A DNA stretch of 51,669 bases. Origin: Bacteroidota bacterium. GTDB taxonomy: Bacteria; Bacteroidota; Bacteroidia; Bacteroidales; Bacteroidaceae. This document shows, in pieces, positions 19,253 to 27,124 of the stretch. The position numbers were made by a program, and so were the translations under genes. Location of the stretch: NCBI GenBank assembly GCA_023458215.1, contig JAEXAJ010000152.1, positions 1-51,669 on the forward strand, read 5' to 3'. The notes under the pieces were generated by a model that was not told the DNA's origin, did not search any database, and saw nothing but the letters and a program-made list of their open reading frames with translations. Position 1 is the stretch's first letter, and every line of letters starts with the position of its first letter.

Positions 19253-19690
19253 ATGGAAAAAGACTTTGACTACCAATCGGTGCCTTATGGCTATGCCCAC
19301 TGCTTTAACGACCAGTGTGCCCAAAGCCGGAATTGCTTGCACCACCTGGTGGCAGAGAACTGTACTTCGCAGTACCCTACCCTGCCCATTATTAACCCGA
19401 ACTGCATCCCTGCCGATACAACCGCATGCACGTACTTTCAGAGCATCCGGAAACTTCATGTAGCTTGGGGACTCAGTCATCTGCTAGACAATGTGCCCTA
19501 CAAAAGCGGAAACGCATTAAGGCTGCAACTCGTCGGTCACTTCGGCAAAACGAATTACTACCGCTATTACCGCCAGGAACGTGCTCTGCTACCCGCCGAC
19601 CAAGACTACATCCGAAAAGTATTCCAACAAAACGGCATCACCGAAGAACCGAAGTTCGACAGATACAGCGACGAATATTATTACGGTTAA
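19253..19690 (+). CDS. Small Cys-rich protein, DUF6078-like
   Basis: 145 residues starting MEKDFDYQSVPYGYAHC; the ATG at 19229 would add eight residues that do not look conserved. It has no signal peptide or membrane segment and is probably cytoplasmic. The N-terminal half carries spaced cysteines (HCFNDQCAQSRNCLHHLV, then ENC, NPNC and TAC) that suggest metal binding. A conserved-looking core follows with LSHLLDNVPYKSGNALRLQL and GKTNYYRYYRQERALLPADQ. As far as I recall this pattern matches Bacteroides proteins labelled DUF6078, for which I know no function. It precedes the VirE-like gene on the same strand by 383 bp, and such proteins may accompany that family. The family label is from memory. 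Confidence 0.7.
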   Translation: MEKDFDYQSVPYGYAHCFNDQCAQSRNCLHHLVAENCTSQYPTLPIINPNCIPADTTACTYFQSIRKLHVAWGLSHLLDNVPYKSGNALRLQLVGHFGKTNYYRYYRQERALLPADQDYIRKVFQQNGITEEPKFDRYSDEYYYG

Positions 19691-19708
19691 ATCCCCCTTG
19701 CCGAACTC

Positions 19709-19751
19709 CCCACAAAGTTTGTTTTTTGATTTCATCCGTCACGCTATCACG
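19709..19751. repeat. Left inverted repeat flanking the VirE-like gene
   Basis: CCCACAAAGTTT (19709-19720), an 11-base unconserved spacer, then TCATCCGTCACGCTATCACG (19732-19751). The same two blocks with the same 11-base spacer length occur inverted at 22252-22294. It begins 18 bases after the DUF6078-like stop. The gap 19691-20073 contains no gene: it holds this repeat, CTATCACG-type boxes and the 22-bp array. Confidence 0.9.
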
Positions 19752-19802
19752 CAACAGGGTATATCAAACTAATGCACAACAACTTAAAGCGTGAGAGATA
19801 CC

Positions 19803-19838
19803 CGTGATAGATACATTTTTTAAGTTTGATCTATCACA
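19803..19838. repeat. Iteron-like CTATCACG boxes upstream of the VirE-like gene
   Basis: CGTGATAG (19803-19810) and the near match CTATCACA (19831-19838) add to the CTATCACG inside the left inverted repeat (19744-19751). Matching boxes recur downstream of the gene at 22193-22200, 22206-22213 and 22252-22259. A longer shared core CCCGTGATAGAT occurs at 19801-19812 and inverted at 22204-22215. Confidence 0.7.
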
Positions 19839-19931
19839 CACTGTAGACCTACAGTTTCCCCCTCCCAACCCCACTACCTGATTGGTTTAAAAAGAGAGAG
19901 CTGCCCGTCTCACTAACTAGTCCAAGCGATC

Positions 19932-20041
19932 AGTTTCAATGATTGAAACCAACAGTTTCAACGGCTTAAACTAGTAGTTCCAACGGTTGAAACTGTTGGT
20001 TTCAACGTATGAAACTGCCGGTTCCAGCTTGTTGAAACTAC
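19932..20041. repeat. Array of five 22-bp dyad units upstream of the VirE-like gene
   Basis: Units start at 19932, 19954, 19976, 19998 and 20020, exactly 22 bp apart. Each contains an imperfect palindrome of the form GTTTCAA-N4-TTGAAAC, with variation such as GTTCCAACGGTTGAAAC. The last unit ends 32 bp before the ATG at 20074, so the array sits where promoter or operator elements would be. It has the same period as the arrays at 12557 and 42409 but a different sequence. Confidence 0.9.
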
Positions 20042-20073
20042 ATTCGCTTACTTTATACTTAAACATACCTAAT

Positions 20074-22176
20074 ATGAAAATTACCCAACAAAGAGATAGT
20101 GACACCAACATTGCACTAACCACAATAGATATAGACACCTTTGTGCAAAAAATAAAGACAGAAACCAAGGCTCAACCTGTATCTTCCTTTCGCGAGCATT
20201 TGAGATACACATTGCCCGGCACCTGCATTGCCGAAGCCGACAAACCTGCCAAGATACTGCCCGCCGCCGAATTTCGCAAAGTAAACAACGTAAAGCAGCT
20301 GAAAGCATACAACGGTATCATCGAACTGACCGTCGGTCCACTCTCCGGAAAAGCGGAAGTGGCACTCGTAAAACGCCTGGCATGGGAGCAACCGCAAACA
20401 CGGCTGGTATTCACCGGTTCCAGTGGCCGGAGCGTAAAGATATGGACTACCTTCACCCGCCCCGACAACTCACTGCCCACCAAACGCGAGGAAGCTGAAA
20501 CATTTCATGCGCACGCCTACCGCCTTGCCGTGAAGTGCTATCAACCGCAAATACCTTTCGATATACTGCTCAAAGAGCCCAAACTGGAACAGTACTCCCG
20601 CCTCTCCTTTGACCCCGAAGCCATGTATCGCCCGGACTCCATCCAGTTCTACCTTTCGCAACCCGCCGCCATGCCCGACGAAGTGACTTACCGGGAAGCC
20701 GTGCAGTCCGAGAAATCTCCTTTGACGCGTGCCTTGCCGGGATATGAAGCCGAAGATGCCATGCTCATGCTCTTCGAAGCCTCCTTGCAGAAGACCTACT
20801 CCGAACTGGCAGAGGCCGCCGACAATGGAGCATTTCCTACGGGTGATGATACGCAGCCTGTGATTACCCGACTGGCCGAGAATTGTTTCCGTTCGGGCAT
20901 CCCCGAAGAAGAAACCGTGAAACGAACCGTGTTTCATTACTACTTGCGCCGAAAGGAGGAAATCATCCGTCTGCTGGTGCGAAATGTTTACCAAGAGTGC
21001 AAAGGTTTCAACACACAATGTAGCCTGAGCAAAGAGCAACGACTCTCTTTGCAAACCGATGAATTTATGAAACGCCGCTACGACCTGCGCTACAACAGTC
21101 AGGTAGGCGAAGTGGAATATCGCGAGCGTCACTCTTTCCGTTTCCGCTTCTCTCCCATCGACAAACGAACGCTCAACAGCATCGCCCTCGATGCCCAGTC
21201 AGAAGGTATTCCGTTGTGGGACAGGGACATCAGTCGGTATATCTACTCCAATCGCGTGCCCGTATTCAATCCGCTGGAAGATTTCCTTTACGACCTCTCC
21301 CGTTGGGACGGGCAAGACCGTATCCGCCAACTGGCTGCAACCGTACCCTGCCGCAATCCGCACTGGTCGGAACTCTTTCACCGCTGGTTTCTCAATATGG
21401 TGGCGCATTGGCGGGGCAACACCGACAAGAAGTACGCCAACAGCGTTTCGCCCCTACTGGTGGGCGCACAAGGCACGCGCAAAAGTACCTTTTGCCGTAG
21501 CCTTGTCCCGCCGGAACTACGAGCTTATTATACAGACAGCATCGACTTCACCCGCAAACGAGACGCCGAACTATATCTGAACCGCTTTGCACTCATCAAC
21601 ATCGACGAATTCGACCAAATCAGCCAAACCCAACAAGGTTTTCTGAAACACATCCTTCAAAAACCGGTGATAAACGTGCGCAAACCCTACGGCAACGCCG
21701 TGCTCGAAATGCCCCGTTACGCCTCGTTCATCGCCACCAGCAATCAGAAAGATCTGCTCACCGACCCTTCGGGCAGCCGCCGTTTCATCTGCATCGAAGT
21801 AACGGACGTCATCGACACCACCCGTCCGATAGATTACAACCAACTTTATGCCCAAGCCATGTACGAACTCGATCATGGCGAACGCTACTGGTTCGACCAA
21901 CAAGATGAGCGGATTATGACCGAAAACAACCGTGATTTTGAGCAAATTCCACCCGAAGAGCAACTTTTCTACCGTTATTTCCGTATGCCTGCAAACGAGG
22001 AAGAAGGCGAATGGTTATCGTCCGCCGATATACTGAACCGCATCAGGCGATACAGTGCTATCCCCTTGTCAACCAAGAGAGTGAATGTATTTGGCAGGAT
22101 ATTGCAGAAGCACGAGATACCTTCCAGACGTACCCGGTTCGGTACGCTTTATCATGTAGTGGAGTGTGATAGATAG
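20074..22176 (+). CDS. VirE/BT4734-family primase-helicase-like ATPase
   Basis: About 700 residues from ATG 20074; a TTG-initiated extension to 19987 only reads through the 22-bp repeats. Residues 40-200 resemble the BT4734-like N-terminal domain, and the middle lacks a signature I can name. About 380-600 is a VirE-type P-loop domain with VGAQGTRKSTFCRSL (Walker A near 465-472), FALINIDEFDQ (Walker B near 508-515) and FIATSNQKDLLTDPSGSRRF (sensor and arginine finger). The C-terminus (about 620-700) fits DUF3874, a winged-helix-like tail. Related proteins are associated with mobile elements and resemble replicative helicases of the D5/VirE group. No transposase or integrase is next to it. The gene is enclosed by a 43-bp inverted repeat pair and CTATCACG boxes, suggesting that the protein acts on these sites; this is inference. 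Confidence 0.82.
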   Translation: MKITQQRDSDTNIALTTIDIDTFVQKIKTETKAQPVSSFREHLRYTLPGTCIAEADKPAKILPAAEFRKVNNVKQLKAYNGIIELTVGPLSGKAEVALVKRLAWEQPQTRLVFTGSSGRSVKIWTTFTRPDNSLPTKREEAETFHAHAYRLAVKCYQPQIPFDILLKEPKLEQYSRLSFDPEAMYRPDSIQFYLSQPAAMPDEVTYREAVQSEKSPLTRALPGYEAEDAMLMLFEASLQKTYSELAEAADNGAFPTGDDTQPVITRLAENCFRSGIPEEETVKRTVFHYYLRRKEEIIRLLVRNVYQECKGFNTQCSLSKEQRLSLQTDEFMKRRYDLRYNSQVGEVEYRERHSFRFRFSPIDKRTLNSIALDAQSEGIPLWDRDISRYIYSNRVPVFNPLEDFLYDLSRWDGQDRIRQLAATVPCRNPHWSELFHRWFLNMVAHWRGNTDKKYANSVSPLLVGAQGTRKSTFCRSLVPPELRAYYTDSIDFTRKRDAELYLNRFALINIDEFDQISQTQQGFLKHILQKPVINVRKPYGNAVLEMPRYASFIATSNQKDLLTDPSGSRRFICIEVTDVIDTTRPIDYNQLYAQAMYELDHGERYWFDQQDERIMTENNRDFEQIPPEEQLFYRYFRMPANEEEGEWLSSADILNRIRRYSAIPLSTKRVNVFGRILQKHEIPSRRTRFGTLYHVVECDR

Positions 22177-22177
22177 G

Positions 22178-22271
22178 TCATCCGTCACGCATCTATCACG
22201 CACATCTATCACGGGATATACCTTTCTATATCAAATAGATAAGGCGTATTCCGTGATAGCGTGACGGATGA
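22178..22271 (+). repeat. Long inverted repeat just after the VirE-like gene
   Basis: TCATCCGTCACGC (22178-22190, two bases after the stop codon) is perfectly complementary to GCGTGACGGATGA (22259-22271), enclosing 68 bases with two further CTATCACG boxes. The block is the same sequence as part of the flanking inverted repeats, giving three copies in all. It could fold as a 94-base hairpin in RNA or single-stranded DNA. There is no T run typical of a terminator. Confidence 0.85.
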
Positions 22272-22294
22272 TTTACGTTTTTAAACTTTGTGGG
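22252..22294. repeat. Right inverted repeat flanking the VirE-like gene
   Basis: CGTGATAGCGTGACGGATGA (22252-22271) is the exact reverse complement of 19732-19751. After 11 unconserved bases, AAACTTTGTGGG (22283-22294) is the exact reverse complement of 19709-19720. No target-site duplication was recognised outside the two repeats. Confidence 0.9.
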
Positions 22295-22351
22295 AGTATG
22301 GGTTATACCAAACATCCTGTACCAGCTTCATTTTTGTACATCCCATCTGTC

Positions 22352-23710
22352 TTATAAGCAAAACGTCATATAGGCAGGCAGATATACTACCCCTTCTTTT
22401 ACGTTCAGGTTCTTGGGATGAATCACATAACTTTCTCCTATACGCTGATGAAAACTCTCATTAAACCGGATGAGCGAACGAATGGTATATTTATCATTCG
22501 ATTTCACCTCAACAGGAAAGATTTTATACTTCAGTTTACTGTGATTCGAAAGAATAAAATCTATTTCCACGTCGTTGCGATGCTTCTCTTCATTATATCG
22601 GGTATAGAAATAAAGTTTATGCCCGGCAGCCACAAGCATCTGCGCAATTACATTTTCATAGAACATGCCCTCGTTTACTGATAGTTTTCCCAACAGAATT
22701 TCCCGATAAAGTTCCTCATCAGAGATTTCATTCGCATCAAACGTATGACTGATGAGCAGTCCGGTATCACCCATATAACACTTCACGTATGTCCTGTCTT
22801 CATTCAGCGAAAGCCCCACATTGGGGTCCGAACAGTTAAAACATTCGTTGGCAATCATCGAATCTGAAAGCCAGAAGAAGGTATCATGATACTTTGGGAA
22901 ACTCGCCCCCTTTTCAATGCGGTTCATCACTACCCGTCTTTCCGAGCGCGACAGAAAGGCTGGAATTTGGTCAAAGATACTCAACACACTCGATCTGTAA
23001 CCGGACTTTATCTTCATTATATCATTTCGGTACAGTGTCAGAATATCCCTTTTTTCCATGTCAGCCATCTCAAAACTTCGGTTGTTCTCCAAATATGCCG
23101 ACAAACTTTTCGGCATACCACCCACAATCATATATTGCCGAAACAAAAGCATGGCTTTAACGTGAAGCCCCTGCTCCAAAGGCACCTTTTTATCGAAACA
23201 TTGACGGATATATGTTATCAATGGTTCTTCATCCATTGCCCAAGCGAACTCCTCGAAGTCCATGGGATACATAGATAGTGCTCTCTCTTCCGAGGGAATG
23301 GTTATATCCTTTACATTTTCCTTTATAGAAATGAGCGAACCGGTCTCCACATAATCGAAACGTCCGTCCGCCACCAAATACTTTATAGCTTGCCTTGCTT
23401 TCGGGAACTGTTGTATCTCATCAAATATGATAATAGATTCCTTCGGATAAAGTTTCGCACCGTATTCTGAAGATAGGATCAAGAAGAAAGTGTCGAGATC
23501 GTTCATGTAATTGTTGAAAGCTGAAATAATCGTGTCACTCACCTTATTGAAATCTATCAAAAGGTAGCTCCGGTATTCATTCTTTGCAAACTCTTCCACA
23601 AGGGTTGATTTACCTATCCGCCGGGCACCTTCTATCAGAAGTGCCTTAGTGCCTGCCACCTGCTGTTTCCAAGCAAGCAATTTACCGTACAATTTACGTT
23701 TAAATATCAT
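22352..23710 (-). CDS. AAA ATPase with DUF4143-type C-terminus
   Basis: 452 residues from ATG 23710; a TTG at 23722 would add only four residues. The N-terminal ATPase half has ALLIEGARRIGKSTLVEEFA (Walker A) and ESIIIFDEIQQFP (Walker B), with YLLIDFN and FDYVETGSLISI typical of the AAA_14/DUF4143 group. The C-terminal half ends with NDVEIDFILSN and IFPVEVKSNDKY, an acid-then-EVK pattern resembling PD-(D/E)XK nuclease-like folds seen in this family. There is no signal peptide. These ATPases are common and variable in number in Bacteroidetes and their cellular role is largely unknown; toxin-like or stress roles have been suggested without proof. It converges on the VirE-like gene and is transcribed from its own well-formed promoter at 23743-23774, apart from PUL2. 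Confidence 0.85.
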   Translation of the reverse strand: MIFKRKLYGKLLAWKQQVAGTKALLIEGARRIGKSTLVEEFAKNEYRSYLLIDFNKVSDTIISAFNNYMNDLDTFFLILSSEYGAKLYPKESIIIFDEIQQFPKARQAIKYLVADGRFDYVETGSLISIKENVKDITIPSEERALSMYPMDFEEFAWAMDEEPLITYIRQCFDKKVPLEQGLHVKAMLLFRQYMIVGGMPKSLSAYLENNRSFEMADMEKRDILTLYRNDIMKIKSGYRSSVLSIFDQIPAFLSRSERRVVMNRIEKGASFPKYHDTFFWLSDSMIANECFNCSDPNVGLSLNEDRTYVKCYMGDTGLLISHTFDANEISDEELYREILLGKLSVNEGMFYENVIAQMLVAAGHKLYFYTRYNEEKHRNDVEIDFILSNHSKLKYKIFPVEVKSNDKYTIRSLIRFNESFHQRIGESYVIHPKNLNVKEGVVYLPAYMTFCL

Positions 23711-23742
23711 GATACTCAACAATTTGCCATTTTACCAATGTA

Positions 23743-23774
23743 CAAACTTAATGATATTTTCTGCAATACGCAAA
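23743..23774 (-). promoter_or_regulatory. Complete -33/-7 promoter of the AAA ATPase gene
   Basis: Read leftward, TTTG at 23774-23771 is followed after exactly 20 bases by TAAGTTTG at 23750-23743, both matching the Bacteroidetes consensus with the expected spacing. Transcription would begin about 26 nt before ATG 23710. The repeat at 23761-23772 sits against the -33 box and in the spacer. Confidence 0.8.
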
Positions 23775-23840
23775 TTTGAAAAGACAGAATTTACCTGCAA
23801 TGCGCATTTATATAAATATTATTCTCCCCTGCAATACGCA
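23761..23840. repeat. Three direct repeats spaced exactly 34 bp at the ATPase promoter
   Basis: CTGCAATACGCA at 23761-23772, CTGCAATGCGCA at 23795-23806 and CTGCAATACGCA at 23829-23840 start 34 bp apart. The 22 bases between copies are not conserved. One copy overlaps the promoter and two lie upstream, which suits binding sites for a regulator on about the same face of the helix. Confidence 0.85.
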
Positions 23841-23865
23841 CTTTTCTTCTCATTTTAGATATAAA

Positions 23866-23902
23866 AGTAGAGGCTGGTCACTTACGTGAATCAGCCTCTA
23901 CT
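23866..23902 (-). terminator. Terminator of the SusC2-SusD2-beta-helix operon
   Basis: An 11-bp perfect stem (23866-23876 with 23892-23902) lies 26 bases after the stop of the beta-helix gene. Read leftward the 3' arm is followed by TTTTAT. The plus strand also continues with CTCATTTTT, so it may work both ways. Confidence 0.75.
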
Positions 23903-23928
23903 CTCATTTTTCACTTATTTACCGAAGT

Positions 23929-25458
23929 TCATTCCTCAACAGGCAGTTCCGACAGTTGTTTGAAAAATGCCTCGATCGCTTCTCTATTAACGAATACTCC
24001 TTTCGTTCCGGCAACTTCTACCGTGTCCATCAACTGTGCCAAACCGCCAAATCCGGCTTCATCAACAGTCACGACCTTATTCATATAAATATCCGAAACC
24101 AAACGGGCTTTACTATCTTCGGGCAATGTTTTGAATTTGCCAAGATAATAATTTCCGTCAAAGAAGTTATTCGTAGATTCAGTCAGGTTGAAACAACTCT
24201 CCTCAGGTGTATAAAATACATTATCCGAAACAAACGTACTATCGGAATATCCGCCCCACGAGTCAAGCGTCATCATAGTCCGATCGATATCTGCTGCCGT
24301 TTTTTTAGTAACATGTATGATGTTACGGCTGATATGCGTATCCTTCACAGGACCAGCCACATGGATATTCGGTGAAAACATTCCCATACGCGTCGGTCCC
24401 GGACGGATGCCGTCGTTGATACTGACATTGTAACGTACTTGGGTCCCTACATTACCGATATTGAAAGAAGCGGGAGATTCGCCCGAATTGCAGACAAGTA
24501 CCAAACCTCCATAATTGTTATGGCTGTAATTATATTGAATCACCGTACCCGTACAATTCCAGTCCGAGTCAAATCCTTGCGCATCCCACGGAGCCTTGTG
24601 GTCGCTCACTTCATTGAACTGTATCAGCGTATTATCACAACTCCAAGGCCAAATGCCCGCAGCAGCTTCGGTATCGGGAAGCAATTCGGGACAATTACGC
24701 ATTACGTTGTATTCTATTACCGTACTGTCGCAACCGATAGGTACAATACCATCGCCCGGAACCTCTTCTATCAGATTTCTCCGTATCAAGGTGTGTGTGC
24801 TGGGGTGCCAATCTTCGCGGCTGCTATAGGCAGACCATATCATGGCGTTACGGGTGCAGCGCAGAATATGGCAGTTCTCTATCGTCAAACTATCGAAAAC
24901 TGAAACTTTCTCTTTACCGCCATTGACTATATAGATGCCGCACCCGCCGCCTTTTTCTTTCACCAACGAACCATTCACATCTCTTACCGTAACATTATCA
25001 ACTACAATATTGTGTGAAACGCCGTAGTCCGTACTCTCTATTTTCAAACCCGAACGAGAAGGTACAGGTTGCTTTCCGGTATTGATTATCTCTATATCCC
25101 GGAATGTCACATAATCTGAGTTATAGATGCGCGCGGCATACATAGACGTATCATGTCCTACGATACAAGGCTTTGCATTTCCTTCGCCGTAAGCTTCCAC
25201 ATAGATGCGACGGGCGGGCGTACCTTGTGCCGAGATTTCCAACTCTCCATTGAAAATATCCCCGCGTTTCAACAAGACTTTATCGCCGGGATTCAATACT
25301 ACCCCATTCAGCTTTTCCAGGCTTTGCCAAGCATCGCTTGAAGTGGTTCCGCTATTGCTGTCATTACCATTGGTAGCATCCAGATAATAACTTACCGAAC
25401 CGTCGGAACAAGCTATCAGCAAGCAGGAAAACAAAAGATAAATAAGTGTTTTATTCAT
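23929..25458 (-). CDS. Right-handed parallel beta-helix lipoprotein of unknown activity (PUL2)
   Basis: 509 residues with a lipoprotein signal (LLFSCLLIACSDGS, Cys at about 17). The start of the mature part, YYLDATNGNDSNSGTTSSDAW followed by LNPGDKVLLKRGDIF, is typical of secreted right-handed beta-helix carbohydrate-active proteins. Repeating strands with Asn ladders continue to about residue 430 (VTFRDIEIINTG, NIVVDNVTVRDVNG, HTLIRRNLIEEVPGDGI, TVIQYNYSHNNYGGLVLV). Conserved-looking acidic and aromatic residues sit in GIWPWSCDN and WDAQGFDSDWNC. The fold is shared by polysaccharide lyase and hydrolase families such as PL6, PL9, GH28 and GH141, but I could not place it in one. It follows susD2 by 30 bp and ends the operon, so it should be a surface or periplasmic glycan-degrading or glycan-binding partner of SusCD2. 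Confidence 0.78.
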   Translation of the reverse strand: MNKTLIYLLFSCLLIACSDGSVSYYLDATNGNDSNSGTTSSDAWQSLEKLNGVVLNPGDKVLLKRGDIFNGELEISAQGTPARRIYVEAYGEGNAKPCIVGHDTSMYAARIYNSDYVTFRDIEIINTGKQPVPSRSGLKIESTDYGVSHNIVVDNVTVRDVNGSLVKEKGGGCGIYIVNGGKEKVSVFDSLTIENCHILRCTRNAMIWSAYSSREDWHPSTHTLIRRNLIEEVPGDGIVPIGCDSTVIEYNVMRNCPELLPDTEAAAGIWPWSCDNTLIQFNEVSDHKAPWDAQGFDSDWNCTGTVIQYNYSHNNYGGLVLVCNSGESPASFNIGNVGTQVRYNVSINDGIRPGPTRMGMFSPNIHVAGPVKDTHISRNIIHVTKKTAADIDRTMMTLDSWGGYSDSTFVSDNVFYTPEESCFNLTESTNNFFDGNYYLGKFKTLPEDSKARLVSDIYMNKVVTVDEAGFGGLAQLMDTVEVAGTKGVFVNREAIEAFFKQLSELPVEE

Positions 25459-25488
25459 TGTTCTATCTATTTATACAATTACATTTTA

Positions 25489-27111
25489 CTATTTCCACAG
25501 ATCATTCTGAACTAATTTCTTATTAGTATCCAGTTCTGAAGTCGGCAATGGCCATACGTAATCACGTTCTCCATTAAATTTACGTGCCTCGTAAGCAAGA
25601 CCGTAAGTGGTACGTTCCTTCTCTATATTCGCCACAGCCTTATCCAACTCTTTCCAGCGGTAAAGGTCAAAAAGGCGTAATCCCTCGAATGCCAACTCCA
25701 CGCGACGCTCGTGCTTGATAACCTCCAACAATCCATCTTTGGTTAGACCTGTGCCTTCCACTTCTTCCACCGTCGGCATGTCTACATCGGCGCGTTGTCT
25801 CACTTGATTAACCAAAGCAGTTACTTCACTATAAGTATAGCCGCCTTTCTGAACCATTGCTTCGGCCAATGAAAGCAATACTTCGGCATAACGGACAACA
25901 TAAAAATCCTGTCCGTTGTCCCAAGAATTCGCAGTATCCGTAGGATCGAAATACTTATAGACATACACCGTCGAGAGGGAAGCCGCCGCACCACCATATA
26001 CATTAGCGTATGGATTGGAAGCCGACATATCTACACCTCCTTTACCGTTCCATTTCATACCGGGAACAAACAACGTTGCATAAAGACGAGGATCACGGTT
26101 CTCATAATAAGCCACATTGGGTTTGCTTACATCAATTCCGCTTCCACCCTCAACCGGTTCGGCAATCTTGGTTTCAGTTGTCGGTTTGCCATCTTTGCAA
26201 TAATAAGCATCTGCCAGATCGATTGTACCGTTCATTGCCTCCAACGGGGTATTCCAATGAGCATTAAATACGGCCCCCTCGCCCATACCGGGTCCTTCAT
26301 AACGAACGGCAAAAATAATTTCGGGCGAAACCTCACCAGCCGGAGTGAAAAGTTTAGCATAACTGGGTTCGAGCGAATAGCCTAAACCTAATACCTCTTT
26401 ATAGGCAGCAACAGCCTCATCCCATTTTTCATTGTACAAAGCTACACGTCCTAGCAGAGAAAGAGCCGCCCCTTTTGTTATATGTCCGCGTGACACCGGA
26501 GTCGCAGATAAAACCTCTGCCGCGTTTTTCAAGTCGGTCATAATTTGAGCAACAATGGTAGCACGGTCGGTCTTCTCGCATTCTGCATTTTCAATGGTCA
26601 AAGGTTCTGTAAGGAATGGTACATCCTGATAAGTCATTGTCAGATTGATATACATCAACGCACGAAGCGTTTTGGCTTCAGCAAGATAAGTAGCCTTCAG
26701 CGAAGCATCCATACTGACACGGTCGATGTTAGCAATCAATACGTTGCAACGGCTGATAACTTCATAACAATCTTTCCAATAAGCCCCGATTACAGATGAA
26801 CTGGGGGTATGAATTCCCATTGCCATATCATATCCATCCATCCAACCGTTCCAATTAAAGTGTCCGCCATTATCGGAAATACACTCCATATACAAAGGAC
26901 CGAATGTAAACTGGTCGGAATTATAAAGATAGTTGCTTTGCAGAGCGTCGTAACAAGAAGCCAAAGCCATCAAAGCATCATCTGATGTCTGCCAAAAAGT
27001 GTTTGATGACGATTCGGTCAGTGAATCTTTCTGCAAAAAGCTGTCAGAGCATGAAGTAAGCAAAGCTCCCGACAACAAAGCCAATCCAATATATTTATTT
27101 ATTGATTTCAT
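25489..27111 (-). CDS. SusD-like outer-membrane lipoprotein (PUL2)
   Basis: 540 residues from ATG 27111. An upstream extension into susC was discarded because this start gives a classic lipoprotein signal, MKSINKYIGLALLSGALLTSC, and lies 13 bp after the susC stop. SusD family features include LQKDSLTESSSNTFWQT, the helical TPR-like ATYLAEAKTLRALMYINLT, PVSRGHITKGAALSLLGRVA and a C-terminal VIKHERRVELAFEGLRLFDLYRW. It would bind glycan at the surface and lid the SusC2 channel. Its length is normal for the family. It has little obvious similarity to SusD1 outside family motifs, so the two loci probably bind different oligosaccharides or different parts of the same glycan. Confidence 0.94.
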   Translation of the reverse strand: MKSINKYIGLALLSGALLTSCSDSFLQKDSLTESSSNTFWQTSDDALMALASCYDALQSNYLYNSDQFTFGPLYMECISDNGGHFNWNGWMDGYDMAMGIHTPSSSVIGAYWKDCYEVISRCNVLIANIDRVSMDASLKATYLAEAKTLRALMYINLTMTYQDVPFLTEPLTIENAECEKTDRATIVAQIMTDLKNAAEVLSATPVSRGHITKGAALSLLGRVALYNEKWDEAVAAYKEVLGLGYSLEPSYAKLFTPAGEVSPEIIFAVRYEGPGMGEGAVFNAHWNTPLEAMNGTIDLADAYYCKDGKPTTETKIAEPVEGGSGIDVSKPNVAYYENRDPRLYATLFVPGMKWNGKGGVDMSASNPYANVYGGAAASLSTVYVYKYFDPTDTANSWDNGQDFYVVRYAEVLLSLAEAMVQKGGYTYSEVTALVNQVRQRADVDMPTVEEVEGTGLTKDGLLEVIKHERRVELAFEGLRLFDLYRWKELDKAVANIEKERTTYGLAYEARKFNGERDYVWPLPTSELDTNKKLVQNDLWK

Positions 27112-27124
27112 AGTTTTAATCCTT

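Noticed and set aside
19987..20073. N-terminal extension of the VirE-like protein
   Set aside because: It starts at TTG inside the 22-bp array and encodes repeat sequence; ATG 20074 with an A-rich leader is better.
19709..22294. Classical insertion sequence
   Set aside because: The terminal inverted repeats are convincing, but the enclosed gene is a VirE-type ATPase without a transposase motif, and no target-site duplication was recognised.
23761..23840. CRISPR array
   Set aside because: The repeats are only 12 bp with 22-bp gaps, three copies, no cas genes nearby, and they sit on a promoter.
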